From Thiodiazotropha sp040507005 (lineage in GTDB: Bacteria; Pseudomonadota; Gammaproteobacteria; Chromatiales; Chromatiaceae), in the NCBI GenBank assembly GCA_040507005.1, contig JBEVVS010000145.1:21304-85303 (forward strand): a stretch of 64,000 nt of DNA, in the 5' to 3' direction. The translations under genes were made by a program, and so were the position numbers. Below are positions 33,807 to 43,502 of the stretch, piece after piece. The notes below the pieces were generated by a model that had not been told where the DNA came from, made no database searches, and saw only the letters and a list, made by a program, of their open reading frames with translations. Numbering within the stretch: position 1 is the stretch's first letter; each line of letters opens with the position of its first letter.

Positions 33807-35786
33807 ATGCGTTTACCTTCCCATAGCCTATTGATCATATTGTGGTTTTGCAGCATTCCTCTGGTAGGTGCTGCAACTACCCAAGAGGATGAGTCCAAGT
33901 TGCAACAGCAAAGGGCTGATTTTATCGCCGCTGAAGAGGCGCTGGAAAAAAAGCAGATGCCCGCCTTTCTGCAACTTAGAGAAAAACTGCTCGACTATCC
34001 GCTACTCCCCTATCTTGATTATCAGGAAACCCTGGCAACCCTCGAACAGCAATCCATTCAAAGCATTACCAATCGACTCATATGGCTGAAAGGCACACCA
34101 CTCTCGCACAAGCTGAGGGGACACTGGCTGGCACTGTTGGCGAAAGAGGAGCTGTGGACCAGCTATCTCAAATTTTCCCGTGAGGGTGGCAATGTAGAGC
34201 AACAATGCAACCGCCTGCAGGCGATGATAGAGACAGGTAAAGAGATTGAGGCCTTTAGCGAAGTTGAGCCAATTTGGCTGAGCGGTCGCTCACAACCGAA
34301 TGCTTGCGACCCTGTCTTCAAGGCCTGGAAAGCCGCCGGCAACCTCACAACAGCACTGGTTTGGGAAAGAATCAATCTGGCCATGTCGGCGGGCCAAACA
34401 CGACTGGCCCGTTACCTCAAACGCCATCTCCCCGGGCCGGAAGCGGAGATGGTTGAGCGTTGGCTGAAACTCTATCATCGCCCGGCACAGGTGGTGACAC
34501 TACTCAAAAATGACCATGCAATGCGTGACGAGATGGTCAGCCAAGCGATACGCAGGCTTGCCTGGAGGGACCTGGATTCCGCTTTCATCGCCTGGGAGAA
34601 ATTCCATACCCAGGCCATTTTCTCCGACTACCAGCAACGCAAAATAGTCTATGCCTTGGCAAGTCGGTTGGCTCGAAACCCGGATAAAAAGATAAACCAA
34701 CGACTCATAGCACTGCTTCCCCGTCACCTCCAACTCGATACCACACTATCGGAAAAACGACTCCAGGCGGCTCTCCAGGAAAACGACTGGCAATGGGCCC
34801 TGCAAACTATTGAAGCCCTATCCCCTGAGGAACAAAAGCAGGAGCAATGGCGTTATTGGCACGCCCGGGCACTCATTGAACTGGGTCGAAAGCAAGAGGG
34901 CAGAGAGCTATTACAAACTCTGGCGAAAGAGCGCAGCTATTATGGATTCCTGGCCGCGCAGCGTCTTGGGGATGAACCGAACCTGGCTCACATGGCACTA
35001 GAAGCCGATCAGCAACTTATGCTGGAATTGGCGAAACACCCGGGGCTAAAACGCGCCTTCGAACTGATACAGCTTGATCGCCCTCTGCTAGCTCGCCAGG
35101 AGTGGAATCTCGCCCTTGTAGGTGCTGGACAAGAGAAATTGAAAGCGGCGGCACGTCTTGCCCAGCAGTGGGAATGGCCATCTCAAAGTATCTTGACCCT
35201 GGCACGCTTGCGGCAATGGAATGACCTGGAATTGAGATTCCCTCTTGCCCACAAACAAGCAATTACCGATCAGGCGAATGATCACGGTATCGATATTGCC
35301 TGGATCTATGCCATCCTACGCCAGGAGAGCGCCTTCATTAGCGACGCCAAGTCGTCAGCGGGTGCGCGTGGGTTGATGCAATTGATGCCGAAAACAGCAA
35401 AACAGGTTGCGAAGGAACTGAAACAGTCACCTGTCAAACTCGAAGATCTCTATCAACCGGAGGTCAATATCAAACTGGGCGCAGGCTATCTGAATAAGGT
35501 CTACCGCCAATTGCAGGAGAGCCCTGTACTCGCCACAGCAGCCTATAATGCTGGTCCACATCGCGTACGCAGCTGGCTGCCTGAGCAGTCTCAAGCCAGC
35601 GATATATGGATAGAGACTGTACCCTTCAGAGAGACCAGGGAGTATCTCAAACGCGTCTTTGCCTACACCGTGATCTACAGCTACCGTTTAGGCGATTTAC
35701 CGATTACCCTTCCAGCCGAATGGCTGAGGCCCATCAAAGCGCCTAAAACAGAACTTGATAATAAAGGATCTGCCTCAGACGTCTGA
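33807..35786 (+). CDS. slt: Soluble lytic murein transglycosylase
   Basis: This 659-residue periplasmic enzyme cleaves the MurNAc-GlcNAc bond of peptidoglycan. A signal peptide (ends near residue 22) is followed by a long superhelical U/L region and a C-terminal lysozyme-like SLT domain with catalytic Glu in LRQESAFISDAKSSAGARGLMQLMP, the ATAAYNAGP motif and the WIETVPFRETREYLKRV segment. Complete length. The 3' end overlaps the convergent cyclase-like gene by 12 bases. Confidence 0.95.
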   Translation: MRLPSHSLLIILWFCSIPLVGAATTQEDESKLQQQRADFIAAEEALEKKQMPAFLQLREKLLDYPLLPYLDYQETLATLEQQSIQSITNRLIWLKGTPLSHKLRGHWLALLAKEELWTSYLKFSREGGNVEQQCNRLQAMIETGKEIEAFSEVEPIWLSGRSQPNACDPVFKAWKAAGNLTTALVWERINLAMSAGQTRLARYLKRHLPGPEAEMVERWLKLYHRPAQVVTLLKNDHAMRDEMVSQAIRRLAWRDLDSAFIAWEKFHTQAIFSDYQQRKIVYALASRLARNPDKKINQRLIALLPRHLQLDTTLSEKRLQAALQENDWQWALQTIEALSPEEQKQEQWRYWHARALIELGRKQEGRELLQTLAKERSYYGFLAAQRLGDEPNLAHMALEADQQLMLELAKHPGLKRAFELIQLDRPLLARQEWNLALVGAGQEKLKAAARLAQQWEWPSQSILTLARLRQWNDLELRFPLAHKQAITDQANDHGIDIAWIYAILRQESAFISDAKSSAGARGLMQLMPKTAKQVAKELKQSPVKLEDLYQPEVNIKLGAGYLNKVYRQLQESPVLATAAYNAGPHRVRSWLPEQSQASDIWIETVPFRETREYLKRVFAYTVIYSYRLGDLPITLPAEWLRPIKAPKTELDNKGSASDV

Positions 35787-38213
35787 CTCAAAAGATAAGG
35801 ATGATTCCCCTGAGACATCATCGGTTTGCTTTTTACGTGAACCCCTTGAGTGCAGTTTATCCTTTACTCGCCCGATCAGGTTCGTATCAGTGATAATCTC
35901 GTAGAAGTAGTCTTCAAAATTATCCCTGTTATCCTGAACCTTTCCAGCATTCCACACTTTTATCACGCCCTGGCGAACAACCAACCAATGAGAACTGCCC
36001 CGCCTGTCGACAAATCGTCCCACATGGTAATAGTGTGACTCCCCGGAGCGGCTATGAATCTTCAACTTGTGCAATACCATTTCAGTCTTAAGTTTGAAGA
36101 ACGCTGCCTCGGTCAACTCGATGCCATTGATGTTGAAACGAAGACGATTGGTAGTATTCCCTTTACTACTTTGGATATTGTCCTGAAAGACCTCTACGCG
36201 ATGACGCTTACTCCTACGCCAACTGGTATCATGACGCAGTTCCGCGGAGCAAGACGAGAGTCTGTCTGCCTCATTGATTGCGGGAGAAATCATGATCTTC
36301 TGCTGTTCATCATAGAGATATGCAGGGGTATCATTGGTGAAAGCAATGCCAAGCCCAAGCTCCAGTTTCGGTAAATTATGCGCCCTGTTTTGGCTATTTT
36401 GCGCTTCCATGACCGAGAGGATTTTACGCGCCAAACCACAGGCGTTAGCCACCGTCAATGCCTGAGTCGTGGCACCTCCTGTCTCCATTACAGTCAGGAT
36501 CAGTGCATCACCTTCAACAAACACCTTTTGCGCGCCAAATCGCTCTAATAATTTTGTGATCGGTCCAAAAAAGTTCATGCTGAAATGGGTGGCCGGGTTG
36601 AGCTTTTTCTCCATCAGCTGACGGGTAATCTCAGTGGATCCTCTGATATCGGCCTTTAATATTACGTGCGCCTTGACCTGCTCTTGGCTATCAGGATCAC
36701 GGCCGAGGCGGAACTCGTAAAGACTGCCATTGTCTCGTGAAAGCTTGACACTCTCAGCATCATGTAAAACCCGCAACCGACTCATCTGCTGGTAGGTGTA
36801 ATAGGCCAACTTAAGGTCGCGTCTAAATATGAGGAAATCTTTCACATAGCGAATAGCATATTCCTGCAGCTTATGCGCCGGCATACGACGTACGTAACTT
36901 AGTACAACATCCAATGCCTTAAGTACCTCACTCCCCTTGTCGGGCGTGGATGCCAGTCGTTTCACCAGAGTCCGGCGGGGCAGATCGCCGCAAAGAAAAT
37001 GATAGATATCCTTGCGCGACACCTGTTCGTTCAGCTGTCGATAGAGTCTTGGTGTACGATAGGCGGCAATGGCACGTGATACCAACCCGGCTTTCTCAAG
37101 CCTTTTCAATAGTTGGGCTTGAAGCTCTTTGCGGTAATTCTCGCAATCAGGATTTTTCCAAGCAGATTTCTGATCGCCATTCTTGGCACGAGAAAACCAG
37201 CCACCACTGTCTCCAGAAGGCCGCTGCAATAAGAGATCAACATTTCTCGGCACATCCAACCAGCCGACATTGATCTGTTTGAACTCCCCTTCTGAAAGGC
37301 TCTTTTCCAAAATTCGCTGACCATCGAGAAATTCTGAAAAACCGCTGTGCAGCTCCCGGTTACGTATTTTGAAACCCTGACCATCTGCCATACCATCACC
37401 ATCCATGTCATATCTAGCCGGAGCCTGTGCCCAACTTGGCAGATAGTCACTGTAAGTGCTGGTAATGATCCTGTTGGTAATATCGAAGTTATCATCGGGA
37501 TCTTTATCCACACACACAAGTGGATAGTGGTTCAAGATGTACTCTTCACTGGAAAGGTTGGGCAGATGCAGCAGGGGATTGAATAGAAGCTGCTTGGAGA
37601 GGGTCCAAGAACTTCCAACCACCGATTTTCTCAGCTTACGCAGCTCCTTTGACTCTAGACGTTGCACTATTTTGAAGAGTCTGCGCAAGGTGAGATAGCG
37701 AATACCTGGCTCCAGTCGCGCCAAGGTTACAATCCTTTCATGCAGTTCCAAGGCGCGGCCGCTGCTTGATCCTATCGGTAGATTTCCATCTTGATCGAGC
37801 TTATTACGTAACTCGGCCACCACTGCAACGGGTGATTCCAGCAACAGTTTCAGGATGACCAAGTGCAGTAACTGTAAAAGATCCTTAACCGCTGCATCTT
37901 GATGAACTTGCTCCAGAGCACCCTGCATCATGCTCCGATAGATCGATTTAAAGTTCTCCACATCGCTTCCCGAGGGCGGGGCATCAATCTGCACCCAACC
38001 ACGTTTGGTAAGCTCTTCATAAACGATCTTTTTAACGAAATTGGTCAGGGTGGAGCGAAACTGATGGCTGAGTGCGACATCGATGTGATGGTTATCTATG
38101 CCTATCTGGAAAAGATCTAGCTGACAATCTGGTGCGGCACTGCTGCGTAGCGGTGCTAAAAACTCTCCAACATCAGGTTGAATATGCAACAATCTGCTGA
38201 CCTTAGTAACCAT
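35775..38213 (-). CDS. Large class III nucleotidyl cyclase-like protein with EF-hand-like loop
   Basis: A protein of about 812 residues, apparently cytoplasmic. The C-terminal third holds a class III cyclase-like domain: KADIRGST with Asp522 (first metal ligand), VEGDA with Asp569 (second), and Asn647 and Arg651 spaced four apart as in the transition-state pair of true cyclases (NEADRL). The first 500 residues are mostly helical and include DMDGDGMAD at 269-277, which fits the DxDxDGxxD calcium-binding loop. A basic beta-rich tail follows the cyclase domain. I prefer the ATG at 38213; the longer frame begins at a TTG (38255). It may make cAMP or cGMP in response to a signal bound by the N-terminal part; activity is inferred only. 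Confidence 0.8.
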   Translation of the reverse strand: MVTKVSRLLHIQPDVGEFLAPLRSSAAPDCQLDLFQIGIDNHHIDVALSHQFRSTLTNFVKKIVYEELTKRGWVQIDAPPSGSDVENFKSIYRSMMQGALEQVHQDAAVKDLLQLLHLVILKLLLESPVAVVAELRNKLDQDGNLPIGSSSGRALELHERIVTLARLEPGIRYLTLRRLFKIVQRLESKELRKLRKSVVGSSWTLSKQLLFNPLLHLPNLSSEEYILNHYPLVCVDKDPDDNFDITNRIITSTYSDYLPSWAQAPARYDMDGDGMADGQGFKIRNRELHSGFSEFLDGQRILEKSLSEGEFKQINVGWLDVPRNVDLLLQRPSGDSGGWFSRAKNGDQKSAWKNPDCENYRKELQAQLLKRLEKAGLVSRAIAAYRTPRLYRQLNEQVSRKDIYHFLCGDLPRRTLVKRLASTPDKGSEVLKALDVVLSYVRRMPAHKLQEYAIRYVKDFLIFRRDLKLAYYTYQQMSRLRVLHDAESVKLSRDNGSLYEFRLGRDPDSQEQVKAHVILKADIRGSTEITRQLMEKKLNPATHFSMNFFGPITKLLERFGAQKVFVEGDALILTVMETGGATTQALTVANACGLARKILSVMEAQNSQNRAHNLPKLELGLGIAFTNDTPAYLYDEQQKIMISPAINEADRLSSCSAELRHDTSWRRSKRHRVEVFQDNIQSSKGNTTNRLRFNINGIELTEAAFFKLKTEMVLHKLKIHSRSGESHYYHVGRFVDRRGSSHWLVVRQGVIKVWNAGKVQDNRDNFEDYFYEIITDTNLIGRVKDKLHSRGSRKKQTDDVSGESSLSFESDV

Positions 38214-38438
38214 AATAAAGTGACCATCAGCGTTGTCACCTTCTCCAGCCTGCAATAAGGTTCCGGCTTAAACTACTGATTGCTTTGAAAAAGTCATCTA
38301 TAACTCAAGATCTTATACTATATTGAGTCTAGATGATGATCAGATACAGATAAACTATTTAGGGTAATCCCTGATCACAAAGATCAAGATTTGTGATCGA
38401 ATTAAAAGAAATTAGGACAGAATTGAGAAATAACCCCG

Positions 38439-38888
38439 CTACCTGTCCAGCATGGCGGATAGCAATTGATCTTCCAGCTCGATACGTACCGCCAACTCCT
38501 CACCCAGTTGAGACAAGTCATCCGCCAAATGATCTAATACCAACTGATGGTCGGAAAGATCATATTTGTCATTGAAATTAACAGCCACTTCGCTCGCTTT
38601 GACAAACTCAGGATAGATTTTTTCCGCCACCCTGATGACACCGCTGCGACGCTCACTGCCATTGCTAATGCGCCCAAAAACCTCGAAATGACCAAAAGCC
38701 GTGTAATCGACCAGTACTTGACAGAATGATTGCAGCTGCTCGTCCAGCGATGAAGAACGGTGATAGGGTTCGAGCCCTGCAACCTCACAGAACAGAACCA
38801 GCATCTCTTGCCGTTCGGCCATTAGCTTATCAATCAGATCTTGTGTAACTGTTCTGCGTTCCTCGACACTCCCACCTTGAGAACTCAT
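38439..38888 (-). CDS. rsd: Rsd/AlgQ-family regulator of RNA polymerase sigma 70
   Basis: A helical protein of 149 residues of the Rsd/AlgQ family, which binds sigma 70 and shifts polymerase use toward alternative sigma factors in stationary phase. The ERQEMLVLFCEVAGLEP segment and LQSFCQVLVDYTAFGHFEVFGRI are characteristic. The start has AGGAGG 6 nt upstream. In this genome it would interact with sigma-54-dependent control such as that seen at 6469-6483, but only indirectly. Confidence 0.92.
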   Translation of the reverse strand: MSSQGGSVEERRTVTQDLIDKLMAERQEMLVLFCEVAGLEPYHRSSSLDEQLQSFCQVLVDYTAFGHFEVFGRISNGSERRSGVIRVAEKIYPEFVKASEVAVNFNDKYDLSDHQLVLDHLADDLSQLGEELAVRIELEDQLLSAMLDR

Positions 38889-39083
38889 CAGGACCCTCCT
38901 GCAAACCTCACTTCTAATTATCGACCGATGCTACGATTAGAATTTTACCTGTCAAATTCTATAGCTCCGCGAAGGAAATGTCATTGTAACACCGAATTAA
39001 TTTAATAAGAGTCGAATCATTCGCCCTGATTCGGCTATTATTAGCAGTCACTACGGCCCCAAGAAACTGGCGCATTTTGGAAC

Positions 39084-39770
39084 TTGCATATCATGCATCG
39101 AATTAGACGCGGCACCTTCAATCCATGGATTTGGCTGATTCCACTCTTCTGTATGGCACAACCGGATGTCCACGCTTTAACATCTCCATCCAATATCATG
39201 AGTAAGGCCATGATTGCCATGATGGACACTATGGGTGAACTTGCACATCGATTCAAAGGGGATACGGATTGGGATTTTGCAATAAATTCATCCCCCTCCA
39301 GCCGCTGGTACGATCGGAACAGTTCTCCCTGGAGCAGACACGGTAGAGGATATCCGGGATACATGCCACCGCAACAGGGGCTCTACTCCTCCCCCTATAC
39401 CTACTACCCACCGGGTTTTGATGGCCTGCCATTGCAAGGCGTTATTCCAGAACCCCCCAATCCAAATAGCTATAAATCTGTCGTAGACGGTATCTGGATC
39501 GGCCGGGGTGGTGAAATCGTCTTGGTCATGTATGGCCATTTCCGGATCTATGCCAATGCTGAAGTCTATCGTGATGGCCGCTACCATATCCAGGGCAACA
39601 AGCTGCTCATGCTCGACCCGGAAACGGAGTTAGTCCAGGAGTATGACTATCTACTCGACAATGGCAAAATGATAATGCGTAGCGAATCAGGGACCTATCT
39701 ATATTTCAAACAACTGCCGATACCGATCCCCCCCTACACCCTGATCCACGGCATACACTCACCCTATTAG
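39084..39770 (+). CDS. Exported hypothetical protein
   Basis: 228 residues with a probable signal peptide (a hydrophobic stretch near residues 14-25, cleaved near residues 31-32, after HA). A Pro/Tyr/Ser/Gly-rich linker (residues about 70-115) leads to a C-terminal beta-rich domain (DGIWIGRGGEIVLVMYGHFRIYANAEVYRDG ... LLDNGKMIMRSESGTYLYFKQ) with the look of a small lipocalin-like barrel. No family recognised. A second ATG at 39093 is equally possible. Confidence 0.75.
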   Translation: MHIMHRIRRGTFNPWIWLIPLFCMAQPDVHALTSPSNIMSKAMIAMMDTMGELAHRFKGDTDWDFAINSSPSSRWYDRNSSPWSRHGRGYPGYMPPQQGLYSSPYTYYPPGFDGLPLQGVIPEPPNPNSYKSVVDGIWIGRGGEIVLVMYGHFRIYANAEVYRDGRYHIQGNKLLMLDPETELVQEYDYLLDNGKMIMRSESGTYLYFKQLPIPIPPYTLIHGIHSPY

Positions 39771-40574
39771 CAATTTCGTACCTACCAAGATCAAAAACAG
39801 GGCGAATACAACCTTCAATCGCCGCTCGGGCAGTCGATGCGCCAATGCCGCACCGGCAGGTGCGAACAGGCTACTGGTGATGATGATAATGAATACCACC
39901 GGCCAGTAGACATAGCCACTGCTAAAGGGCGGCAAACCCTCCAGGCCCCAGCCAACGACTACAAAGCTGCTTGCTCCCGACAGCGCAATGGGTAGGCCGC
40001 ATGCGCTGGATGTGGCAACCGCCCGTTTCATTTCAACACCGGTGGCATGCAGAAAAGGGACGGTCATAGAGCCACCACCGATTCCCACAATGGCGGATAT
40101 GCCACCAATCAGGGTGGCAACCGCTGCCATTATCCAAGAGGTCAGATGTAACTTGCTGTTTCGAGCCTTTCCCCCACGCAACATGCGCAGACCGACAATA
40201 ATCGCAAATATTCCAAATAGGGTCTGCAATAAATGACCACTCAACATCCCCGCGACAACACTCCCCAGCCAGGCGCCGATGAGGAGGCCTGGCATCAGAA
40301 TCCAGAAATCGCGCCATTCCACAGCACCCCGTTTGTGGTGCGCGCGGGTCGAGGAGATAGCGGTAATCACGATTGTCGCCAGAGAGGATCCCACCGCGAT
40401 GTGGGCGACATGCTCAGGAGAGACTTCAAGCAGTGGCAATCCCCAAATCAGGGCGGGCACAATCACCAACCCCCCACCGACACCAAACAGACCAGCTACC
40501 AGGCCAACCAGAGAGCCGAGTAATAAAAACAGTAACAAAGCTTCAAGTGTGATGGATAAAAACAGGGAACTCAT
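39759..40574 (-). CDS. TSUP-family (TauE/SafE) anion transporter
   Basis: An inner-membrane protein of 271 residues with about eight hydrophobic segments and the two family repeats, GLVAGLFGVGGGLVIVPAL and GGISAIVGIGGGSMTVPFL. TSUP members export sulfite or sulfonates; in a sulfur oxidiser sulfite or another sulfur anion is plausible. The start at 40574 skips 21 codons of the longest frame that are not membrane-like. It converges with the exported hypothetical gene, overlapping it by 12 bases. Confidence 0.92.
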   Translation of the reverse strand: MSSLFLSITLEALLLFLLLGSLVGLVAGLFGVGGGLVIVPALIWGLPLLEVSPEHVAHIAVGSSLATIVITAISSTRAHHKRGAVEWRDFWILMPGLLIGAWLGSVVAGMLSGHLLQTLFGIFAIIVGLRMLRGGKARNSKLHLTSWIMAAVATLIGGISAIVGIGGGSMTVPFLHATGVEMKRAVATSSACGLPIALSGASSFVVVGWGLEGLPPFSSGYVYWPVVFIIIITSSLFAPAGAALAHRLPERRLKVVFALFLILVGTKLLIG

Positions 40575-40802
40575 GGGATGGGAATAGGATTGACCTCTGC
40601 TCTGCAAGTGTACACCAGGAGAGGGATCGGCAGCCAAACCTGTGCAGAAAATTGGCGGCCAGGATGCAGAAAATCAGCTGCGATCAGGCTCACAAAAACA
40701 GCAATATGAGTAATTAACAAGCCAATCCCTGCAAAGAATTTATTGCTATATTAGAGATATTTGATATACTACCGCCCATCATCTGGTGAGCAGTAATAAG
40801 TG

Positions 40803-41258
40803 ATGATTAAGCAGTACCTTTTTGTAGCACTCTCTCTCTTTTTCGGCGTGAGTTCAGCCGATCCCGCATTGACAACCCGCGACTGGGCCGATCTCTCTCA
40901 CATCGCACATGAGAGACACTCGCCAATCCTGGTGGTTTTCAATGCTGACACCTGCAGTTACTGTCAACGCCTGAAACAAGAGGTGCTTGAGCCCCTTGCC
41001 CAAGACAACGACAATCCGCTGCCCCTGATACGGGAATTTGATATCTATTCCAGTGGCAAGATCATCGACTTCAACGGTGATCCCATCCGCAGCCGGCAGT
41101 TTAAGAGACGCTACAATATCTATGCCGTTCCAACCCTGATGATCCTCGACCCGGATGGAAAACCCCTGACAGATCCTATTGTTGGGTATAATTCTCAGGA
41201 TGAATATCTGGAGTTGCTGAGAACATCCTTGGTCGCCTCATTCCAGGCCCTCGATTAA
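40803..41258 (+). CDS. Periplasmic thioredoxin-like protein (SoxW-like)
   Basis: A secreted thioredoxin-fold protein of 151 residues with a signal peptide (cleavage near residue 19), active site CSYC in FNADTCSYCQRLKQEV, and cis-Pro loop YAVPTLMILD. It resembles SoxW/DsbD-partner reductases that keep periplasmic thiols reduced. Sox proteins such as SoxY need thiol maintenance, so a link to soxB is possible though it lies 28 kb away. GTG at 40800 is an alternative start. Confidence 0.88.
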   Translation: MIKQYLFVALSLFFGVSSADPALTTRDWADLSHIAHERHSPILVVFNADTCSYCQRLKQEVLEPLAQDNDNPLPLIREFDIYSSGKIIDFNGDPIRSRQFKRRYNIYAVPTLMILDPDGKPLTDPIVGYNSQDEYLELLRTSLVASFQALD

Positions 41259-41422
41259 AAGCCACTTGCCGGAGTTCCAAGACTCCGCCTCGTCTAGGGT
41301 GCCTCGGCCCAGACCGATACGCGAGACGGCCCAGGCAGAACTGGATTGAGCCGTTCAACTCGGGATAGGAGAGCCCCTGGCCCTTCACTGTAGTGATATC
41401 CGGCTACCCCGAGCCGTGCGCA
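41259..41422. other. Intergenic region without an assignable gene
   Basis: 164 bp between the thioredoxin and methyltransferase genes. On the minus strand a short open frame reads through it without a clear start. It could be a decayed gene end; I cannot assign it. Confidence 0.3.
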
Positions 41423-42628
41423 TCACAAACGCTCGCAAAAGTCTCGTAAACTGAATCCCTGCAGATTGATGTCGAGCTCCTTCAGTAGCCCCAGGACCTT
41501 GAAGCGCTCCCCCATCTCGGATGGCAGGGTTAGATGCTTGACACCCTGAACCAGAGACATGTGCCTGCTCAGATCATTGGGATCCGATTCCGCCAACAGA
41601 CTATCCAGACCATTCGCGATGAGAAAATGGGCTTGGGTGGTATAACCACCCAACCTGAATCCCGATTCCACCGCTGCCCGGGCAAGTGCGGTGAAATCCA
41701 CATGGCTGGTGATGTCCTGTAACCCGACCCGGCTAAAAGGATCACCATGGGCGCGATGACGATAGTGGCACATCAAGGTGCCCTGATTCCGCTGCGGATG
41801 ATAGTACTCGGCTTGGCTGTAACCATAATCGATCAGAATAGCGGCACCTTGATTCATGGCTGCGGCCAAAGCCGATATCCATGCAGTCTGACGCAGATTG
41901 ATTTCAGAGACATACCCCGAGGGGAGCTGATCACTGTCTTGAAAGATCGCCTCAACCGCAGACACGAGACCTTGAGTGACAGGTGGGCCAAAACGCTCCC
42001 TCAAGCCATCACCATCACAGATGACGAAACTCTCCTGTATGCCAGTCTCAGTGATACGAAACCGACTCACCGGCATGGCGTCCAATAGTTCGTTGGCGAT
42101 TACCACACCGCGAAATCCACTGGGCATCCCATCCAACCATTTCACCCGTGACTGCAGATGGGGGGCACGGCTTTCCAGGGTCTCCTGTTGCCGCGCCCTG
42201 AGTTCTGGGCTGACCTCTAATATCTGGTAACAACCGGGAAGTCTGTCGAGCCTTTCCAACGCCAGCAACAGGTCAGCGGCAAGCAGTCCGGAACCGGCAC
42301 CGAACTCCAATAGGTCAGCGCCTTCAACTTCGGTCAATATCGGTTCTATCTGATGGGCAAGACATTGAGCAAACAGCGGGGAGACCTCCGGTGCGGTGAT
42401 AAAATCACCCTGTTGACCGAACTTGCGGCTACCGGCCACATAGTAACCAAGCCCTGGCGCATAGAGTGCCATCTGCATGAAGCGATCGAAGGGAATGGCA
42501 CCATTCGATTTCTCGATCACGCGTCTTATCTGCCGCATCAATCGTTCGCTGATAGCCTGGGAGGTAGCATCCGGCAGCGGCAGGGTTCTGTTTGCAGACA
42601 CTGATTTTTCGCTAAGACTGTCGGGCAT
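41423..42628 (-). CDS. MidA/NDUFAF7-family SAM-dependent methyltransferase
   Basis: 401 residues. Family features are IPFDRFMQMALYAPGLGYYVAG, GDFITAPEVSPLF, the SAM-binding LLEFGAGSGLLAADLL and the VIANELLDAMPV segment. The mitochondrial member methylates an arginine of complex I; the bacterial role is not settled. It is divergent from the pteridine reductase gene, a common pairing in gammaproteobacteria. Confidence 0.92.
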   Translation of the reverse strand: MPDSLSEKSVSANRTLPLPDATSQAISERLMRQIRRVIEKSNGAIPFDRFMQMALYAPGLGYYVAGSRKFGQQGDFITAPEVSPLFAQCLAHQIEPILTEVEGADLLEFGAGSGLLAADLLLALERLDRLPGCYQILEVSPELRARQQETLESRAPHLQSRVKWLDGMPSGFRGVVIANELLDAMPVSRFRITETGIQESFVICDGDGLRERFGPPVTQGLVSAVEAIFQDSDQLPSGYVSEINLRQTAWISALAAAMNQGAAILIDYGYSQAEYYHPQRNQGTLMCHYRHRAHGDPFSRVGLQDITSHVDFTALARAAVESGFRLGGYTTQAHFLIANGLDSLLAESDPNDLSRHMSLVQGVKHLTLPSEMGERFKVLGLLKELDINLQGFSLRDFCERL

Positions 42629-42692
42629 ATATATTTTGAAACCTTGATGAATCCGTTAGAGTAGACAAGACATTCAACCATGGAGTTACTAT

Positions 42693-43448
42693 ATGACGCA
42701 AAAGCGGAACGATCTGACGGGGAAGTGCGTACTGATCACCGGAGCCGCACATAGAATTGGTGCCGCTATTGCCCGACAGCTGCACGCTGAAGGAATGAAC
42801 ATTCTACTCCACTACCGCCACTCAAAGGAGGCGGCGGAGCAGCTACAGCATGAACTGGAACAGCAACGCACTCAGTCTGTGTGGTTGTTGCAGGCGGATC
42901 TGCATCGAGCGGATAGTTATGATTATCTGATCAACCAAGCCAAAACCCTATGTCAGCGCCTCGACCTGTTGGTGAACAATGCCTCTAGCTTCTACCCGAC
43001 CCCACTCGAGCAAGCGACACAGGAGAATTGGGAGGACCTTATCGGCAGCAACCTTAAAGCGCCCTTTTTTCTCTCCCAGGCGGCAGCGCCCCTGCTCTAC
43101 CGCAGCAAAGGCTGTATCATCAACCTGGTGGATATCCACGCCCGGCGACCCCTCAAGGAACATCCCATCTACTCCGTCGCCAAAGCAGGAAACGCCATGT
43201 TGGTGAAATCCCTGGCACGGGAGTTGGGGCCTGAAATCCGTGTCAATGGTGTGGCACCCGGGGCCATACTCTGGCCGGAACAGGGTCTGAGCGAACAGGA
43301 TCAAGCGGATATTCTGGATCGAACCGCATTGAAGCGGCCGGGTACGCCAGAAGATATCGCCAAGACTCTGCTGTTCCTCTATCGTGACGCCCCCTATATT
43401 ACCGGCCAGATTGTCGCCGTGGACGGCGGCAGAACATTACAGCAGTAA
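42693..43448 (+). CDS. Pteridine reductase (short-chain dehydrogenase)
   Basis: A 251-residue NADPH-dependent reductase of the SDR family. It has the TGAAHRIG nucleotide-binding turn, NNAS, and YxxxK in YSVAKAG. The Ala-His-Arg-Ile-Gly signature and LLHYRHSKEAAEQL point to the bacterial pteridine reductase group (FolM/PTR1-like) that reduces dihydromonapterin or biopterin. The start has GGAG 7 nt upstream. Confidence 0.9.
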   Translation: MTQKRNDLTGKCVLITGAAHRIGAAIARQLHAEGMNILLHYRHSKEAAEQLQHELEQQRTQSVWLLQADLHRADSYDYLINQAKTLCQRLDLLVNNASSFYPTPLEQATQENWEDLIGSNLKAPFFLSQAAAPLLYRSKGCIINLVDIHARRPLKEHPIYSVAKAGNAMLVKSLARELGPEIRVNGVAPGAILWPEQGLSEQDQADILDRTALKRPGTPEDIAKTLLFLYRDAPYITGQIVAVDGGRTLQQ

Positions 43449-43502
43449 GCCTATGCTTGAATTATATTTCTGAAATTCCTATCCGACTGCGAGCCAACGA
43501 CT

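Noticed and set aside
41176..41388. Short minus-strand frame between the thioredoxin and methyltransferase genes
   Set aside because: It overlaps the thioredoxin gene and has no convincing start. It might be a decayed gene but I cannot support a call.
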